A DNA stretch of 64,000 nt from Fereydounia khargensis (lineage: Eukaryota > Basidiomycota > Ustilaginomycetes > Urocystidales > Fereydouniaceae). The stretch covers positions 434,001 through 498,000 of the forward strand of contig JAOCZO010000004.1 of NCBI GenBank assembly GCA_026413255.1, in the 5' to 3' direction. The notes beneath the pieces were generated by a model that searched no databases, was not told where the DNA came from, and saw only the letters and a list, made by a program, of their open reading frames with translations. The translations under genes and the position numbers were made by a program. Positions 23,752-34,286 of this stretch are shown piece by piece. Numbering within the stretch: the first letter of the stretch is position 1; the number at the start of each line of letters is the position of its first letter.

Positions 23752-26133
23752 GCTTCTTGCTTTCTTCCTCCTTTTGACTCCACCGCTCTTCGTTCATAGA
23801 CTTCCCATCAAGTGATCCCCTCAGTAAGTCGGACACATGTCAGTTCTTGTCTCAGCCAAGGCCAAAGTAATTGGCACTGACTTTGTTGGCTCGTTCTTTT
23901 CTGCCCCCCCACAGCCCCTCAAACTGTGAGCAAAACAAATGTCAGGGCATAGCTTGTCTTGGCGACCATGGTACGTTCGGGATGCTGCACACTTTTGAGC
24001 TCACCAAAGTCCCTCTCTTCCTGTCTCATGTCCATCCGAGTCTTGATGGAGGTCGGACTTGGCAGGCAGGTTTGCTCGGTTGGGGATCATGTTGGCTCAA
24101 GCTACTCGGACCTGTTGAGCGGGATGACGATCACTGCCTTCTGATGAGCAGGAATCCTCCTTTGCGCCTTGCTTTGACTGTCCTTGCCAGAGGGAATAGC
24201 CTCTTCCTACCGTCTCGCAAGAAGCCCTACTCGCCTCAAACTCTGCTCTGATCGGGATACAGCGCATCAAAGGCTACCCGAGCGAAAGGTACTTCCTGGT
24301 CGCGCCCGCTTCGGAACAAGTCTCTGCCGCTTGCTATAGCATTCCAAACCTTTTCGATCCCCTGCTCGCCAAGCGTTCGGTCCCTCGTGCTGAGGAATTG
24401 CGTGTCCTGAGACGGTCGCCGCTTTCGGGCGGTTGTCTTTGCTGTCTCGAGTGTCCCCCTTCCACGCACTTGGTCGACTGGAACTTGGTAACCGCCCCCT
24501 GGTTGTAAAGCGGTGGGGGACGATCCTAACCCTAAGTTCTTCGTAGCGGTCAGGGATTTGGGGAGTATTCGAGCCATGACGCCTTCTGTCGGCTCGATTG
24601 CCCTGGATGCCTACCGACGGCGACCATTGTGGCCTGCTCCTGGATGATATTGATTGCATCTGGGAGCTGGGTCTGGTCTGCCACTACCCCGTCTCTCATG
24701 TGCTATCTGGATAGCACCTGTTGGTGTTGCAGAGTGCTTTCTCCGTCTCTCTCTTTTGCCTCTGCGTATACCGAAAGGTATACGGAAAACAAAACAACGA
24801 GAGGACGAATGCGGCAAAAAGGCAGAGACAATGTTCGAGGCTGCGACGACAACCAAGTAGGCTTGCGTGTTGCAGCGCTGTCTTATCCTGGAGCTTGATG
24901 GCGTCGAGGCGAGTCGGGTGGTTTGGGGCGATGCTTTGCAACTCTCTGGGCTCACAAGTCGATCGTCAGCCGGCGGAACGCTGGACATGGAGGGTTGCTG
25001 ACTCGGTGCAGAAGGCGGTCATCTGACCGACTGAACAGGGTCGCTGCGCAACAAGGCGAGGGGGCAAAGGCAGAATCGGTGGCCCTGTCTGCTTGAGCAA
25101 TGCAGTCTCTTCGGAGCACGTTGTCCATTGCACTGCTTTCTCTTAGCCGGAAGTGGTTTAGTGGGCCACTGCATTAGAGCTATGTGCTCGACCTTGGCTC
25201 GCAGCGCCAGCCAGCCACTCTGCCACTTCCCCCCTCTCTTGGGCGCAGCAGCCTGTCTGAGTGACTGTAGCAAGGGCTGCCGAAGCTCGCTCGGTCGGCC
25301 CTCTACTCGCTGTAATTTTTCGACCCTGATCCTGCCGCTCTTTCCACTTTTCCGTCTGCGCCCGAGTGCTGCTGCGGCTGTGGATTGGGCGCAGGCACTC
25401 ACTCTCTGCTTTTAGTGCGAATGCAATGCAAGCTTGGTCTAAGCTCAAACACCACGGCTGCGTGGGAATGTGAATGTTGTTTGTCGACCGCAACGGCAAC
25501 GACAACGGCAACGGCTAAACCTTGTCCGCAATAAGATGGAGACTTTCAGGAACTCAGCACCGCACTTGGCGCACTGTACTGTATCTTTATTTCTCTCCCA
25601 ATCAGCTGCTCATCACGAGGGAGCAACACCATTGCCATGCGAAATGAGGTCAGTGACAGGCCCAAGCCACAGTATCCTTGGCAAGCGACCTTCAACCTAG
25701 GATGGTGCTCTACCATACCGCCCGTCATTATCTCCGGAACTCCTTGACATCAAGAGAGAAAAAAAAAGTACCCGGTCGCAGACGTCCATATCATGGTCCA
25801 GAGACAAACAACGCTTCGAGCGCTGGAGAAGCGGCGCCCCTTTCACGAACGGAATCGGGCACCGGCACAGCCTGGTCGCTCCCACATTCCTACGGGAGCC
25901 AAGTCGCTCCAGCAACGAATGGATGCACGGCATGCTCCACCAAGTCGTCGCTCTCGCCTTGTATGAACTCACCTTCTGTACGGAGATCTTTACCCAAACA
26001 GGATCCAGAAAAGGCATAAAAGAGAGTACACTGTCGACAATTTCACTGTTAGTTCCTCATCCCCAAACTCCCTCTTTCCTTTCCTATCCACAATCCCCTC
26101 ATTCCCGCCCTCCACCTTTCTTCTTCTGTGCCG
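23752..26133. other. 2.4 kb region without a supported gene
   Basis: No gene can be supported. A 113-codon minus-strand frame near 24236-24577 starts with ATG but has codon use unlike neighbours and no recognised match. A poly-A tract lies near 25762. The last few hundred bases are CT-rich and likely carry the promoter and leader of the secreted-protein gene that follows. Confidence 0.4.
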
Positions 26134-28564
26134 ATGACTGCAGTCGCCATGCGTCTTGCTGCCTCCTTCGTGGCCTCTGCCATCTTCTTTGGCGCCGCCG
26201 CTTCCGCCTTCAAGATTCCTGTCAGGTGTCGCAGCGGCGGAGGAGCCTGTGTCTACAGCGACCCCAGTCTCGTCGATCTTTCTGTCTCCAACGCCGAAAA
26301 TCTGGGTGAGTTCAGTGCCTCAGCTCGGTCAACTGGCCCGGTCGCACGCCTACTGACAATCTCCGTCACGTACTGTGTTTGAACAGACAATGGATTCTTC
26401 TACATCAAGCGCGACACGTCTGCCTCTGTGTCCATCAACAATGAGTTTGCCGCTACTGTGTACGTACATTATCTATTTACCCCCTCATCTGTCACCCACT
26501 CTGACACATCAAAAAAGCGCCGTTGCAAGCGGCGACACCGTCTCCGTGGACACCGTCTCCTCCTCATTCGGTGCCTACTTCCGCAACGAGAGCCACGAAG
26601 AGGCCTTCCAGACCACAAGCGGTGGTCCCTTCCTCTATCCGGGGAACAATCACGGCCAGGGCAATTTACAGAACGGTGTCGTTGTCTTTGGCTCCGTCAC
26701 CAGGGAACAGTCCGGCGCGTACGCCTTCCGCGCCTTTGATTCAAGCCGTACCGTCCTTACCACTGGTCCCTATAGCGCAGGCCTAGGTGCTGGAGGCCCA
26801 GCTCGTTCGGGATACGGTAATGGATTCCGTGGTGGTGCTGGAGCTGGTCTCAGGAATGGCTACGATGGCGCGGCCGGATCTGGCATTGGTACTGGCTACG
26901 GCGCCAGTTCTGGTGGTACTGGCACCGGCTACCGCTCCTCTGGTGTTGGTGCCGGCGGAGCCGGCGCTAACTACGGTGCTGGTGCTGGTGTCGGAACCGG
27001 ATACCGTCTCTCAGCAGTCGGAGCTGGCACTGGCCATAACACTAACTACGGAATAGGCTCTGGTCTCGGTACCGGCGCCGGTGCAGGTTCTGGAACTGGT
27101 TATAGCTACGATGTCGCGGGTTCTGGAGCCAGCAGTGGTCTTGGTACTGGCAGCTATGGCACGGCCGTGGGCCTCGGCACCGGATCTGGAGTCTACGGTA
27201 CTGGTCTTGGCGGCGGAGTCGGTACGGGGGGCTACAGCGGTGGCCTCGGAGCCGGTGCTGGTGGCAACACCGCTAGCAACGTCAACGGGTACAGGCGCGA
27301 GTCGTCCACTTCGGATGCGCAGGGATACAGCTCTGAGTACTTCGCGGCTCGAGCTTCGAGTGGCTTTGGCGGACGTGGCACCGGAGCCGGCGGGCGCCCG
27401 TATCTCGTGCCGAGGTTGAACATAGCTGGCAATGGCGATGGTGGCGTTATCGGAACCGGAACCAAGACGGGCACGGGAGGTTACTGCCAGACTTCACCTT
27501 CCGGCGCCAAGTGGTGCCCTAGGAGGCTTGGCGGATCCGGCGGACACGACTATGGGCGCCCGCACTTGGTGGCCAGGTCCAAGGGGCCTATCGGATCCGA
27601 CACACAGACGGGCACGGGAGGCTACTGCAAGAATGCCCCACCTGGCGCAACGTACTGCCGACGTTTTGAAGGCGGAGGGGCTGGATCCGACTATGAAAGC
27701 GCAATCTCAGAGCCTGGTGAGCCGTACCGTCGTCGGGCACGTCTTGATGAACCGCAATATACTGGCGTGGGTATTGGAAGCGGCACAAACACAGGGTCGG
27801 GAGGCTACTGCAAGAATGCCCCACCTGGCGCAACGTACTGCCGGCGACTTGAAGGCGAAGGGGCTGGATCTGACTATGAAAGCGCAATCTCGGAGCCTGG
27901 TGAGCAGTATCGTAGTCGGGCAATTGTTCATGGAGGAGAGGGGCAGGGTGGTATTAATGGCCCCCCAAGAGACGGGACGAAAAGCGACTGTCCGAAGGGT
28001 GCCAAATGGTGTACTAGTCAGCGCCGAGGTGGATACGGCGGGTCTCTGCAGCACCGGATTTCGAGTTACGACGCTGCGGCGAGGTGGGGAGCGGACCGCC
28101 GTACTGCCGCTTCGCGCACGCACGACCTGTCCGCCGGCGCGGGCAGCGAGGGTCCCGCTGGCGTGGGTGGCGTCTCGCTCTACGCCAAGCAACGTGAGAG
28201 CGAGTACGACGTGTCCGCGCTGCAGGGCAGCGCCGAGCGCAGCGGATTCGCCGACCTCAGTCTCGATGGCAGCAGGAGTGGCAGGCACGCCGCCGAGCAG
28301 AACAGCGTAGTCCTCGCCAACGGTAACGATGAGCACTCGGTCGTGGGATTCAACGCCGGCACGGTCGTCGGCAAGACCAAACACGACGAGACGCACAAGG
28401 ACGCCGCCAAGGAAGCTCACCGTGCCTCTGAAGACGCTTACGTCGCCCAGGGACCCGGTGGAGCAGGTTTCGCCTACACGGCGGCCAGACAAGACTCGTA
28501 CGATGTCAAGTCGCTCGATCAAGTCGACGACGCTTCCTCGCTCCGCTACGTTGGCTACAAGTGA
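26134..28564 (+). CDS. Large Gly-rich secreted protein with Cys modules
   Basis: Not a recognised family. Exons 26134-26305, 26387-26459 and 26518-28564 give 763 residues; an internal ATG at 26149 gives a cleaner signal peptide (MRLAASFVASAIFFGAAASA). After it come about 140 residues of ordinary composition with two early Cys and probable beta strands, then about 220 residues dominated by Gly, Ala, Thr and Tyr (GTGYG, GAGAG, GLGTGS), then four related Cys modules of the form G-[YD]-C-x5-GA-x-[WY]-C between 27470 and 28010. Two of these, near 27607-27755 and 27787-27930, are near-identical 60-residue copies that include the segment GAGSDYESAISEPGE. The C-terminal 180 residues are more polar. 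The composition suggests a cell-wall or matrix protein or an effector. Introns fit consensus and the frame is long and open. Confidence 0.75.
27607..27930 (+). repeat. Tandem coding repeat in the Gly-rich protein
   Basis: Two consecutive copies of about 180 bp, each encoding a GGYCKNAPPGATYCRR module followed by an acidic GAGSDYESAISEPGE segment. The first starts near 27607 and the second near 27790. High identity between the copies indicates recent duplication or gene conversion. Confidence 0.75.
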
Positions 28565-28681
28565 AACGCGCCTAACCATCTCTTCCCTCAAACTTTACTG
28601 TGCCGTACCGTAGTTGGTCGATCCGATCCGATTCAATCAAAGCGACAGTGAAGAGTGAACGTGTGCAATTGCAGAACAGTG

Positions 28682-30117
28682 CTAGAACCGAACCAGGTAG
28701 CTTCCTCTACTACACGTGACGTAGCGGACCCACTTGACGCTCTGGTAGTTGCTCTTCTCGAACACCTTGAGGAAGCGCACGAGCAGCCCGGACGCAGTGA
28801 ACATGAGTACCTGAAAGTCAATCTCGATCGGAGGCCTGCTCCATGCTTTTCGGTGTGTCGTAGAACTGAGTTCCGCATCGGCTTGGAACGAGGCTTCGGA
28901 CATGCCCTGAATGCGTGGGATCCTACCGTAACGTGTGAGTCAGCCCTGACTATCTCAAGCTTTACTTTGAAGGGGGTCGGGGTAAAACTTACTTCCAAAC
29001 AACGTGATTCTCAGCCGGGACGTACTTGGCCTTTCCGATACTGACTTGGCACTTGACGTTTGTCGTATTCAGTGGCGTCGGGATCCGCAGTACCACGTTT
29101 GTCGCCGCGAGCTTCGAGTCAAAGTTAGCCTTGAGACTGATCGTGTACTCGACTTTGCTCTTGGACACTTCCTCCACAATCGGATGTACCTTGAACGGGA
29201 GGTTGACGTTCGTGGTCGACCGGTATCGCATGAGCTCGAACTCGCCGTCTGGCGGGATAAAGCTGATGCTGCGATCGGTATCGTACTTGCCGAGCTTGAC
29301 GCACTGGTGGAACTGGCAGTCGTCGAGTTCCACAGCATCCACCTTGCCCTTGTTCCGGTCGTTCTTCTCGAGCACTAGCTTGTCGTTAAGCCCAAACTTG
29401 CACTCTGGCATACCGGACAGGTAGGCGCGCATGAGGATCTGCCCGTCCACATCGGCACGGAGCACGGTACCCTTGTTGCTCATGAGCAGGTTGACCGTCT
29501 CGACGACGTCGACGAACGCTTCGTTCTTGCGGTATTTGACGTCCGCTCGTCGCCAACTCGTCGCGCCTGTAGCCTGGATCGTAATCTTGCTCGACTCCTC
29601 CCGCACCGCCTGCTCGCTCTTTACTCCCTCCGTTGTGATGTACATCTTTAGCGTATCGATCTCGCTGTTCTGCGGGTACCCAAAGTCCAAAATCTCATCG
29701 AGCAGCTCGTAGATCAAAACAAAGTTGTTCTTCACCGCCTCCTCGTCGAACTTGCCGCCAAAGTAGCTGCGTCCGATCGTAATCAGGCGGTAGCAGAACT
29801 CAAAGACCAGAGCAGCATTGGCGTTGCACTTGGTCACGGCGACTACGTAGAGGTTCTCGTGGCGCACGTGGAAGAAAGAGGTCGAGCCAAGTGTGATGAT
29901 GGGCGAACGGACATCTGGATTCGAGACGACTTGGATGCGAAAGATGTCGGCTATGGATCGCTTTAGGTCGGACCGGAAGAGGCGAGAGATGAGGACCTCG
30001 CCCTTTTGGTTGAAGATGAAGAAGGCCTGTCGCCAGCCAGAGGCCCGTCATCGTTCCGGTTCAGTGGCGTTACATTGAGTAGATGGGACGGGGGGAAAGA
30101 ACACTCACAGAGATCAT
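28682..30117 (-). CDS. APM4: AP-2 adaptor complex subunit mu
   Basis: Medium subunit of the clathrin adaptor AP-2 at the plasma membrane, which binds cargo tyrosine motifs and phosphoinositides in endocytosis. Exons 30109-30117, 28993-30026 and 28682-28922 give 427 residues, close to the usual 435. A 9-nt first exon supplies MIS, followed by AFFIFNQKGEVLISRLF, the longin-type start of mu subunits. The mu homology domain is clear from SWRRADVKYRKNEAFVDVVE onward and ends in RPPIEIDFQVLMFTASGLLV and WVRYVTCSRGSYLVRF. Two intron joins restore conserved segments. The V-x-x-E-x-V-x-L-L pattern and SWR start favour AP-2 over AP-1 mu. Its start is about 410 bp from the RRP46 stop, with both genes on the same strand. 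Confidence 0.92.
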
Positions 30118-30531
30118 GGCGTCGCCTTGGACCCCTGTTCAGAGCAGCCGGGGTATGCAGGGGAATATAATGCTTGATGCTGAAGTCAGGAAGTGAAGAT
30201 AAGGGTGCTGGACGTCAGTGAACGAAGAAAGGAGGAGGAAACGATGGAGGGTGGGTTTCAGGAAAGGAGAGAGAAAGTAACTGCGCGAACGCGCGATCAG
30301 ACCACCCCACCATTTCGGACTGCGCCGTCCGGTGTGATTGATTATTGAGCTGCACTGCACTCACGCGCACTCCACAAAGGAAAGGGTCCAATACGCGCTT
30401 GAGCACAGCCAAACCGCCAACTGCCAACTGCCAACTGCCACCCCTTTGTCTTTCTGTCGATCGGACCAGCTTTTACAAGATCACACACAATTGACTAGAG
30501 CTTTGGTTGTCATGCATTTCCATGAATCATC
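30118..30531. other. Intergenic region with a short GCCAACT repeat
   Basis: A 414 bp stretch between AP-2 mu and RRP46. It contains three or four GCCAACT units at about 30416-30438. It is likely to hold the AP-2 mu promoter and the RRP46 3' end. No gene is seen. Confidence 0.4.
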
Positions 30532-31678
30532 TTAGGTTGACCGTTGGGCCAGCACTCGCTTCTCCATGCTCTCTCGCATGAATCCCAAGATCGACTCGCA
30601 TGCCGCCTTGCATAGCGCAACTGCCTTTCGGTGCTGTGATGTAAAGTGAAAGTCGTCAGTTGAGAATGAAGAGGCAGACGCTAAAACGGGCGGATACTCA
30701 CGTCTTGCAGGTCGACTGCACCAAGGCTCTCTGTAAACACTTGCTCGGCGATGAGGTCCCCGGACTGCGATGTGGCCGAGTGCCCTGAAAAGCTGAATGC
30801 AAACACATGTGTGCTGAGCGCGTACTCGAGCTCGCCTGGTGTCGGATCAAGGAGGATGACAGTCCTAGAGGAATGGAGCTTTTTTAGCATTGGCCTATGC
30901 ATGGGCTCTAAGCCATTGCGCGTCACTCACTCTCCGTCATATTCTTCAGCACTCTTTGCGTCTTGCTCCTGCTCCTGATCTTCTTCGATTTCTCCTCGCG
31001 CTAATCGACGCTGTCGGACACCTTCGCGCACCTGGAGCTCTGTCAATGGCGAGCCGCTCGCCTGACGCAATACCTCACCCTCATCCTTGGGCAGTATGGC
31101 GCACGCGCAGGCTGCGACGGATCCCTTGGCCACGATGCCTGCGTCCAAGAGTGCGAGTGACGCTGCGTTGATGATGCATGCCTTCTCTGACGGCGACGGT
31201 GGCACATCTGGACCGATCAGAAGCGGCGGCCGTGGACGTTGGGAGCGACGAGCAAGATTGGTGGTTGGCTGGGGCTGTGGTGGCGAGGAGAGAGTCTGCA
31301 CCACGAGCTGGATCATGGACCTTGGGTGGTGGTGGAGGAGCAGCACCGAGCTCAGAAGGGTATGCAGTGCGGATGCGACCGCCTTGCATGGGATACCTAG
31401 GGATGGCCGCCAGCGTAAGCACGTCGAGACTGAGTCCAGCTGAAGACAAGAAGAAGACACTTACCTGCGACACCGCTCAATGGCTGGAAAGTGACCTGGA
31501 GACTAGCGCGATCCGTGAGTTCATCCCTGATGCGGACCTCGGTGGGTCCGGTGACGGAAGCCACCGTCTCGAGCAAGCCAAAGCTGAAGGACGCGCTCCC
31601 ATCGGCACGAGCGAGGCATCCAATTGTGGACTCGAGCTTGCGCCATTCGGCTGGCTGCCGCGCTGCTGAAGTCGACAT
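30532..31678 (-). CDS. RRP46: Exosome core subunit Rrp46
   Basis: RNase PH-like ring subunit of the RNA exosome, which acts in nuclear and cytoplasmic RNA processing and decay. Four exons (31465-31678, 30931-31396, 30702-30864, 30532-30633) join in frame to about 314 residues. Family features are GCLARADGSASFSFG near the N-terminus, HHHPRSMIQLVVQTLS in the middle, CIINAASLALLDAGI, and TVILLDPTPGELEYA towards the C-terminal part. The usual length is near 240; the excess is a Pro/Gln/Arg-rich loop of about 25 residues and an acidic Glu/Gln loop (residues about 205-225). These loops are probably disordered insertions on the surface of the ring. The gene diverges from TIM54 with a 395 bp shared promoter. 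Confidence 0.9.
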
Positions 31679-32073
31679 GTGTATGGATGTGATGCGATGT
31701 GCTTGTTGGTGTGTGTATGATGCTGCAAAGGATTGAGCTTGTCTAGTTTTCTCTTTTTTCCTGCCAGTTTCTCGAGTGTGGAGGCAGGGCAGGGAGGCGA
31801 GGAGAGGGGTCTCTGAGAAGAAAAAAACCTAATCCGGATCCGATCACGCGCGCCCAGCTGACCCTTTCTCGGGAAGAAGTGAAATAGCGTGTGAGGAAGC
31901 AAAAAAGTGAAAATTTAGCGGAACAGCACCACACCGGCCTGGTGAGGCGAGGCAGCGCAGCTCGACGCTCACCCCTTCCGAAACAGCCCTGGGTGGAATA
32001 CGGCAGACAGGAAAGTCGGAAGCAGCCGACAACCACCATCTCTTGCTTTAGCCACAGCCGCACTGTGCCAAAC
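31679..32073. promoter_or_regulatory. Shared promoter of RRP46 and TIM54
   Basis: The two genes diverge from this 395 bp stretch, so it should carry both promoters and leaders. It includes an A-tract near 31824 and no clear TATA box. Confidence 0.5.
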
Positions 32074-33819
32074 ATGGCTAACCCGACAGGCTCAGCGGAG
32101 GCGTCGACCTCTGCTGCCACCCCGGCGACAGAAGCACCAGCAGCAGCATCGGCATCCAAGCCAGCTGTCAAAGCACCTCCTCGTGAGATCCCTCGCTACC
32201 TCAAGCCGCTCCAGTTTATGGGAATCCCACGCTCCGTACTTGCATGGCAGCCCAAGCTTCCCTCGCGAAACTGGTCCATCTTTATCGTCACCGTCTCTTC
32301 CCTCACCTACCTCTACTATGACGACCGCAAGCAGTGCCGACAAATCCGCGAAGAATACTGCGATAAGGTGCGACACCTGAGCCAAGAGAGGATGCACCCG
32401 AGCGAGTGGCCTCGCAAGGTCATTGTCTACGCCACTAGGAGTCCAGGTGATGACGACTACGACAAGGCCGGTCGCTACTTTAAGAAGTACGTCAAGCCCG
32501 TCCTTGTCGCTGCTGGTATCGATTGGGAGATCACCAACGGTACCAAGCACGGTGGTCTTGCCCGTGAACTTCAAGCTCGTATCCACGAGCGACGCCGCAA
32601 ACTACTGGGACTGGAGCCTTGGGATGAGACTTCCGAGGCTTTGGGCCAGCCTATTACCCCCTTCTCTCTCTCACCGCAGCAGGAGCTCCAACGAGAACTC
32701 GACGGCGGTGTGGTGCTCGTCGGACGACCGGCGCTCAAGGAGTGGGCATGGGCACTCAAGCATGGCTGGGGCACCCCACTCGAAGTGGCCAAGATTGATC
32801 GCGATGACCTTCTAGCCAAGGAGCTCGCCGAGGACCACGTGTTTGACGAGATCCCTGATGAGAAGGAGAACGAGATGATGAGCGAAAAGGACAAGGCCAT
32901 TGCGGCTCTGGCAGCCGATGCCGAGGAGGACGGTGCTGGTGCCCCGCTCTCTTCTAGCTCGTATCGACCTGGGTCTGTGCCTCATGGCCCGAATGCCTTT
33001 ATCTCGGCGTTCAAGGGACAGTCAGCACAGGCTGCGCAGACCAAGGAGAAGGTGCTCACCGAGGCTGAAAAGCTGGCAGCGCGACTTGACCCCAAGCTGC
33101 TCGAGCCACCATCACAGATTCCAGCACAGCCGCCGATATGCTTTGTCGACTTTACCAACCTGGTTGGATGGCGCAACATTCCGCTGCGCATGTACCAGTT
33201 CTTCCGTCAGCGGGACAAGGTGCTTCACGGTGCCGAGCTTGGCCTGCAGATCGTGTACGGTACCAAGGAGACGGCTCGCGAGTTCCAAGCTGGGCGGCCA
33301 GGCTCATTCGTCGGCGAGGTGCCCGACTCTCCCCCTCAGGGCGGTGACCTGGACTGGGGTCTGGAAAGCGAAGAAAAGTACACACCTTACTTTTTGAAGA
33401 CGGAGAAGAACATTAGCGAGTCAAAGGAGTCGTACTACAAGGCTCTGCCGCAGCATCTTAAGGACACGCGGGACCTCACCCGTGGTCTGCGTGAGCCATC
33501 GAGGCTGGAGAAGAGCGATCCGCCCAAGACAGAGATGGAGCTGCGCGAGCAACGGTTCGAGAAGGAGAAGGAGTGGCGCAACAGCCTGATGGGCTTCAAC
33601 ATTGTGCGACCGGAGAAGGGTGTCGAATGGGACGAGCGGTGGCGTGGCAGCATCCGTGTCTTTGATCTCTCGCCAGAGGAGCGGGCACGCATCGACGCCG
33701 AGCAGAAGGAGAGACAGGCGCTCAAGAGGGCACAGCACGAGAAGGAGAAGGAGGAGGCGGCAGTGTCACGAAAGGCAGACGAGACTGACTTGGCTGGGTC
33801 ACGACAGGCGGAACTGTAA
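32074..33819 (+). CDS. TIM54: Mitochondrial import translocase subunit Tim54
   Basis: Subunit of the TIM22 complex that inserts carrier proteins into the mitochondrial inner membrane; yeast Tim54 also aids Yme1 assembly. Single exon, 581 residues. An Ala/Ser/Pro-rich N-terminus of about 35 residues precedes the conserved block with PPREIPRYLKPLQF, GIPRSVLAWQPKLPSRNWSI and a hydrophobic span FIVTVSSLTYLYYDDR near residue 75, matching the single membrane segment of the family. Following are RKVIVYATRSPGDDDYDKAG, FVDFTNLVGWRNIPLRMYQF and a charged C-terminus with long Glu/Lys/Arg helices. It is longer than yeast Tim54 (478) through acidic and Lys-rich linkers. The frame is open well upstream, but this ATG fits the family's start. 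Confidence 0.92.
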   Translation: MANPTGSAEASTSAATPATEAPAAASASKPAVKAPPREIPRYLKPLQFMGIPRSVLAWQPKLPSRNWSIFIVTVSSLTYLYYDDRKQCRQIREEYCDKVRHLSQERMHPSEWPRKVIVYATRSPGDDDYDKAGRYFKKYVKPVLVAAGIDWEITNGTKHGGLARELQARIHERRRKLLGLEPWDETSEALGQPITPFSLSPQQELQRELDGGVVLVGRPALKEWAWALKHGWGTPLEVAKIDRDDLLAKELAEDHVFDEIPDEKENEMMSEKDKAIAALAADAEEDGAGAPLSSSSYRPGSVPHGPNAFISAFKGQSAQAAQTKEKVLTEAEKLAARLDPKLLEPPSQIPAQPPICFVDFTNLVGWRNIPLRMYQFFRQRDKVLHGAELGLQIVYGTKETAREFQAGRPGSFVGEVPDSPPQGGDLDWGLESEEKYTPYFLKTEKNISESKESYYKALPQHLKDTRDLTRGLREPSRLEKSDPPKTEMELREQRFEKEKEWRNSLMGFNIVRPEKGVEWDERWRGSIRVFDLSPEERARIDAEQKERQALKRAQHEKEKEEAAVSRKADETDLAGSRQAEL

Positions 33820-34286
33820 TCATACCGTATCAGTACATGGCTGTTTGCATTGAGAATCAATCCCGATACACTCCACTCGACTCTGTGCAGGAAGAAGCAT
33901 GTGTCGTCGACTGGCTGGGTGGGTGATATGTGTGAAGACAGTGAGTGAAGACAGACACGGTTTCAGTCACGGTCGCGTGTGGAGGAGTTGCTGCCAGTCG
34001 CGGGTGAGCCGAGAAGGAAGCAAGGTGAGAAGGGACGAGAGGGGACGAGAGGGGACCCTGTCTGTGATTCTGAGCAGCGGAGTGCGGTGCGGTGCAATTC
34101 CAATCCAAAAGTCACACACACTCTGTCTGCACAGTTCGTGATCGACTCACGAATGCGACTCAGCCCATCTTGACCAACACCCACCACCACCAAGACCAAC
34201 ACCAACTCAACCAACACTCGCATTCTTGGTGAGCCAGTCCGGCAACTTGTGGGCTTTCTCGCCCTGCCCTCGCACATCCACTCGCC
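33820..34286. other. Intergenic region before AP-3 delta
   Basis: A 467 bp gap between two genes on the same strand. It has GGGACGAGAG tandem units at 34030-34056 and a short run of CACCAC before the next ATG. No gene is supported. Confidence 0.4.

Noticed and set aside
24520-24540. CCTAACCCTAA-like stretch resembling telomere repeat
   Set aside because: Only about two units and no array; chance match.
24236-24659. Minus-strand frame with an ATG in the 2.4 kb gap
   Set aside because: Codon use is unlike neighbours, no intron or motif supports it, and the sequence around it is unstructured.
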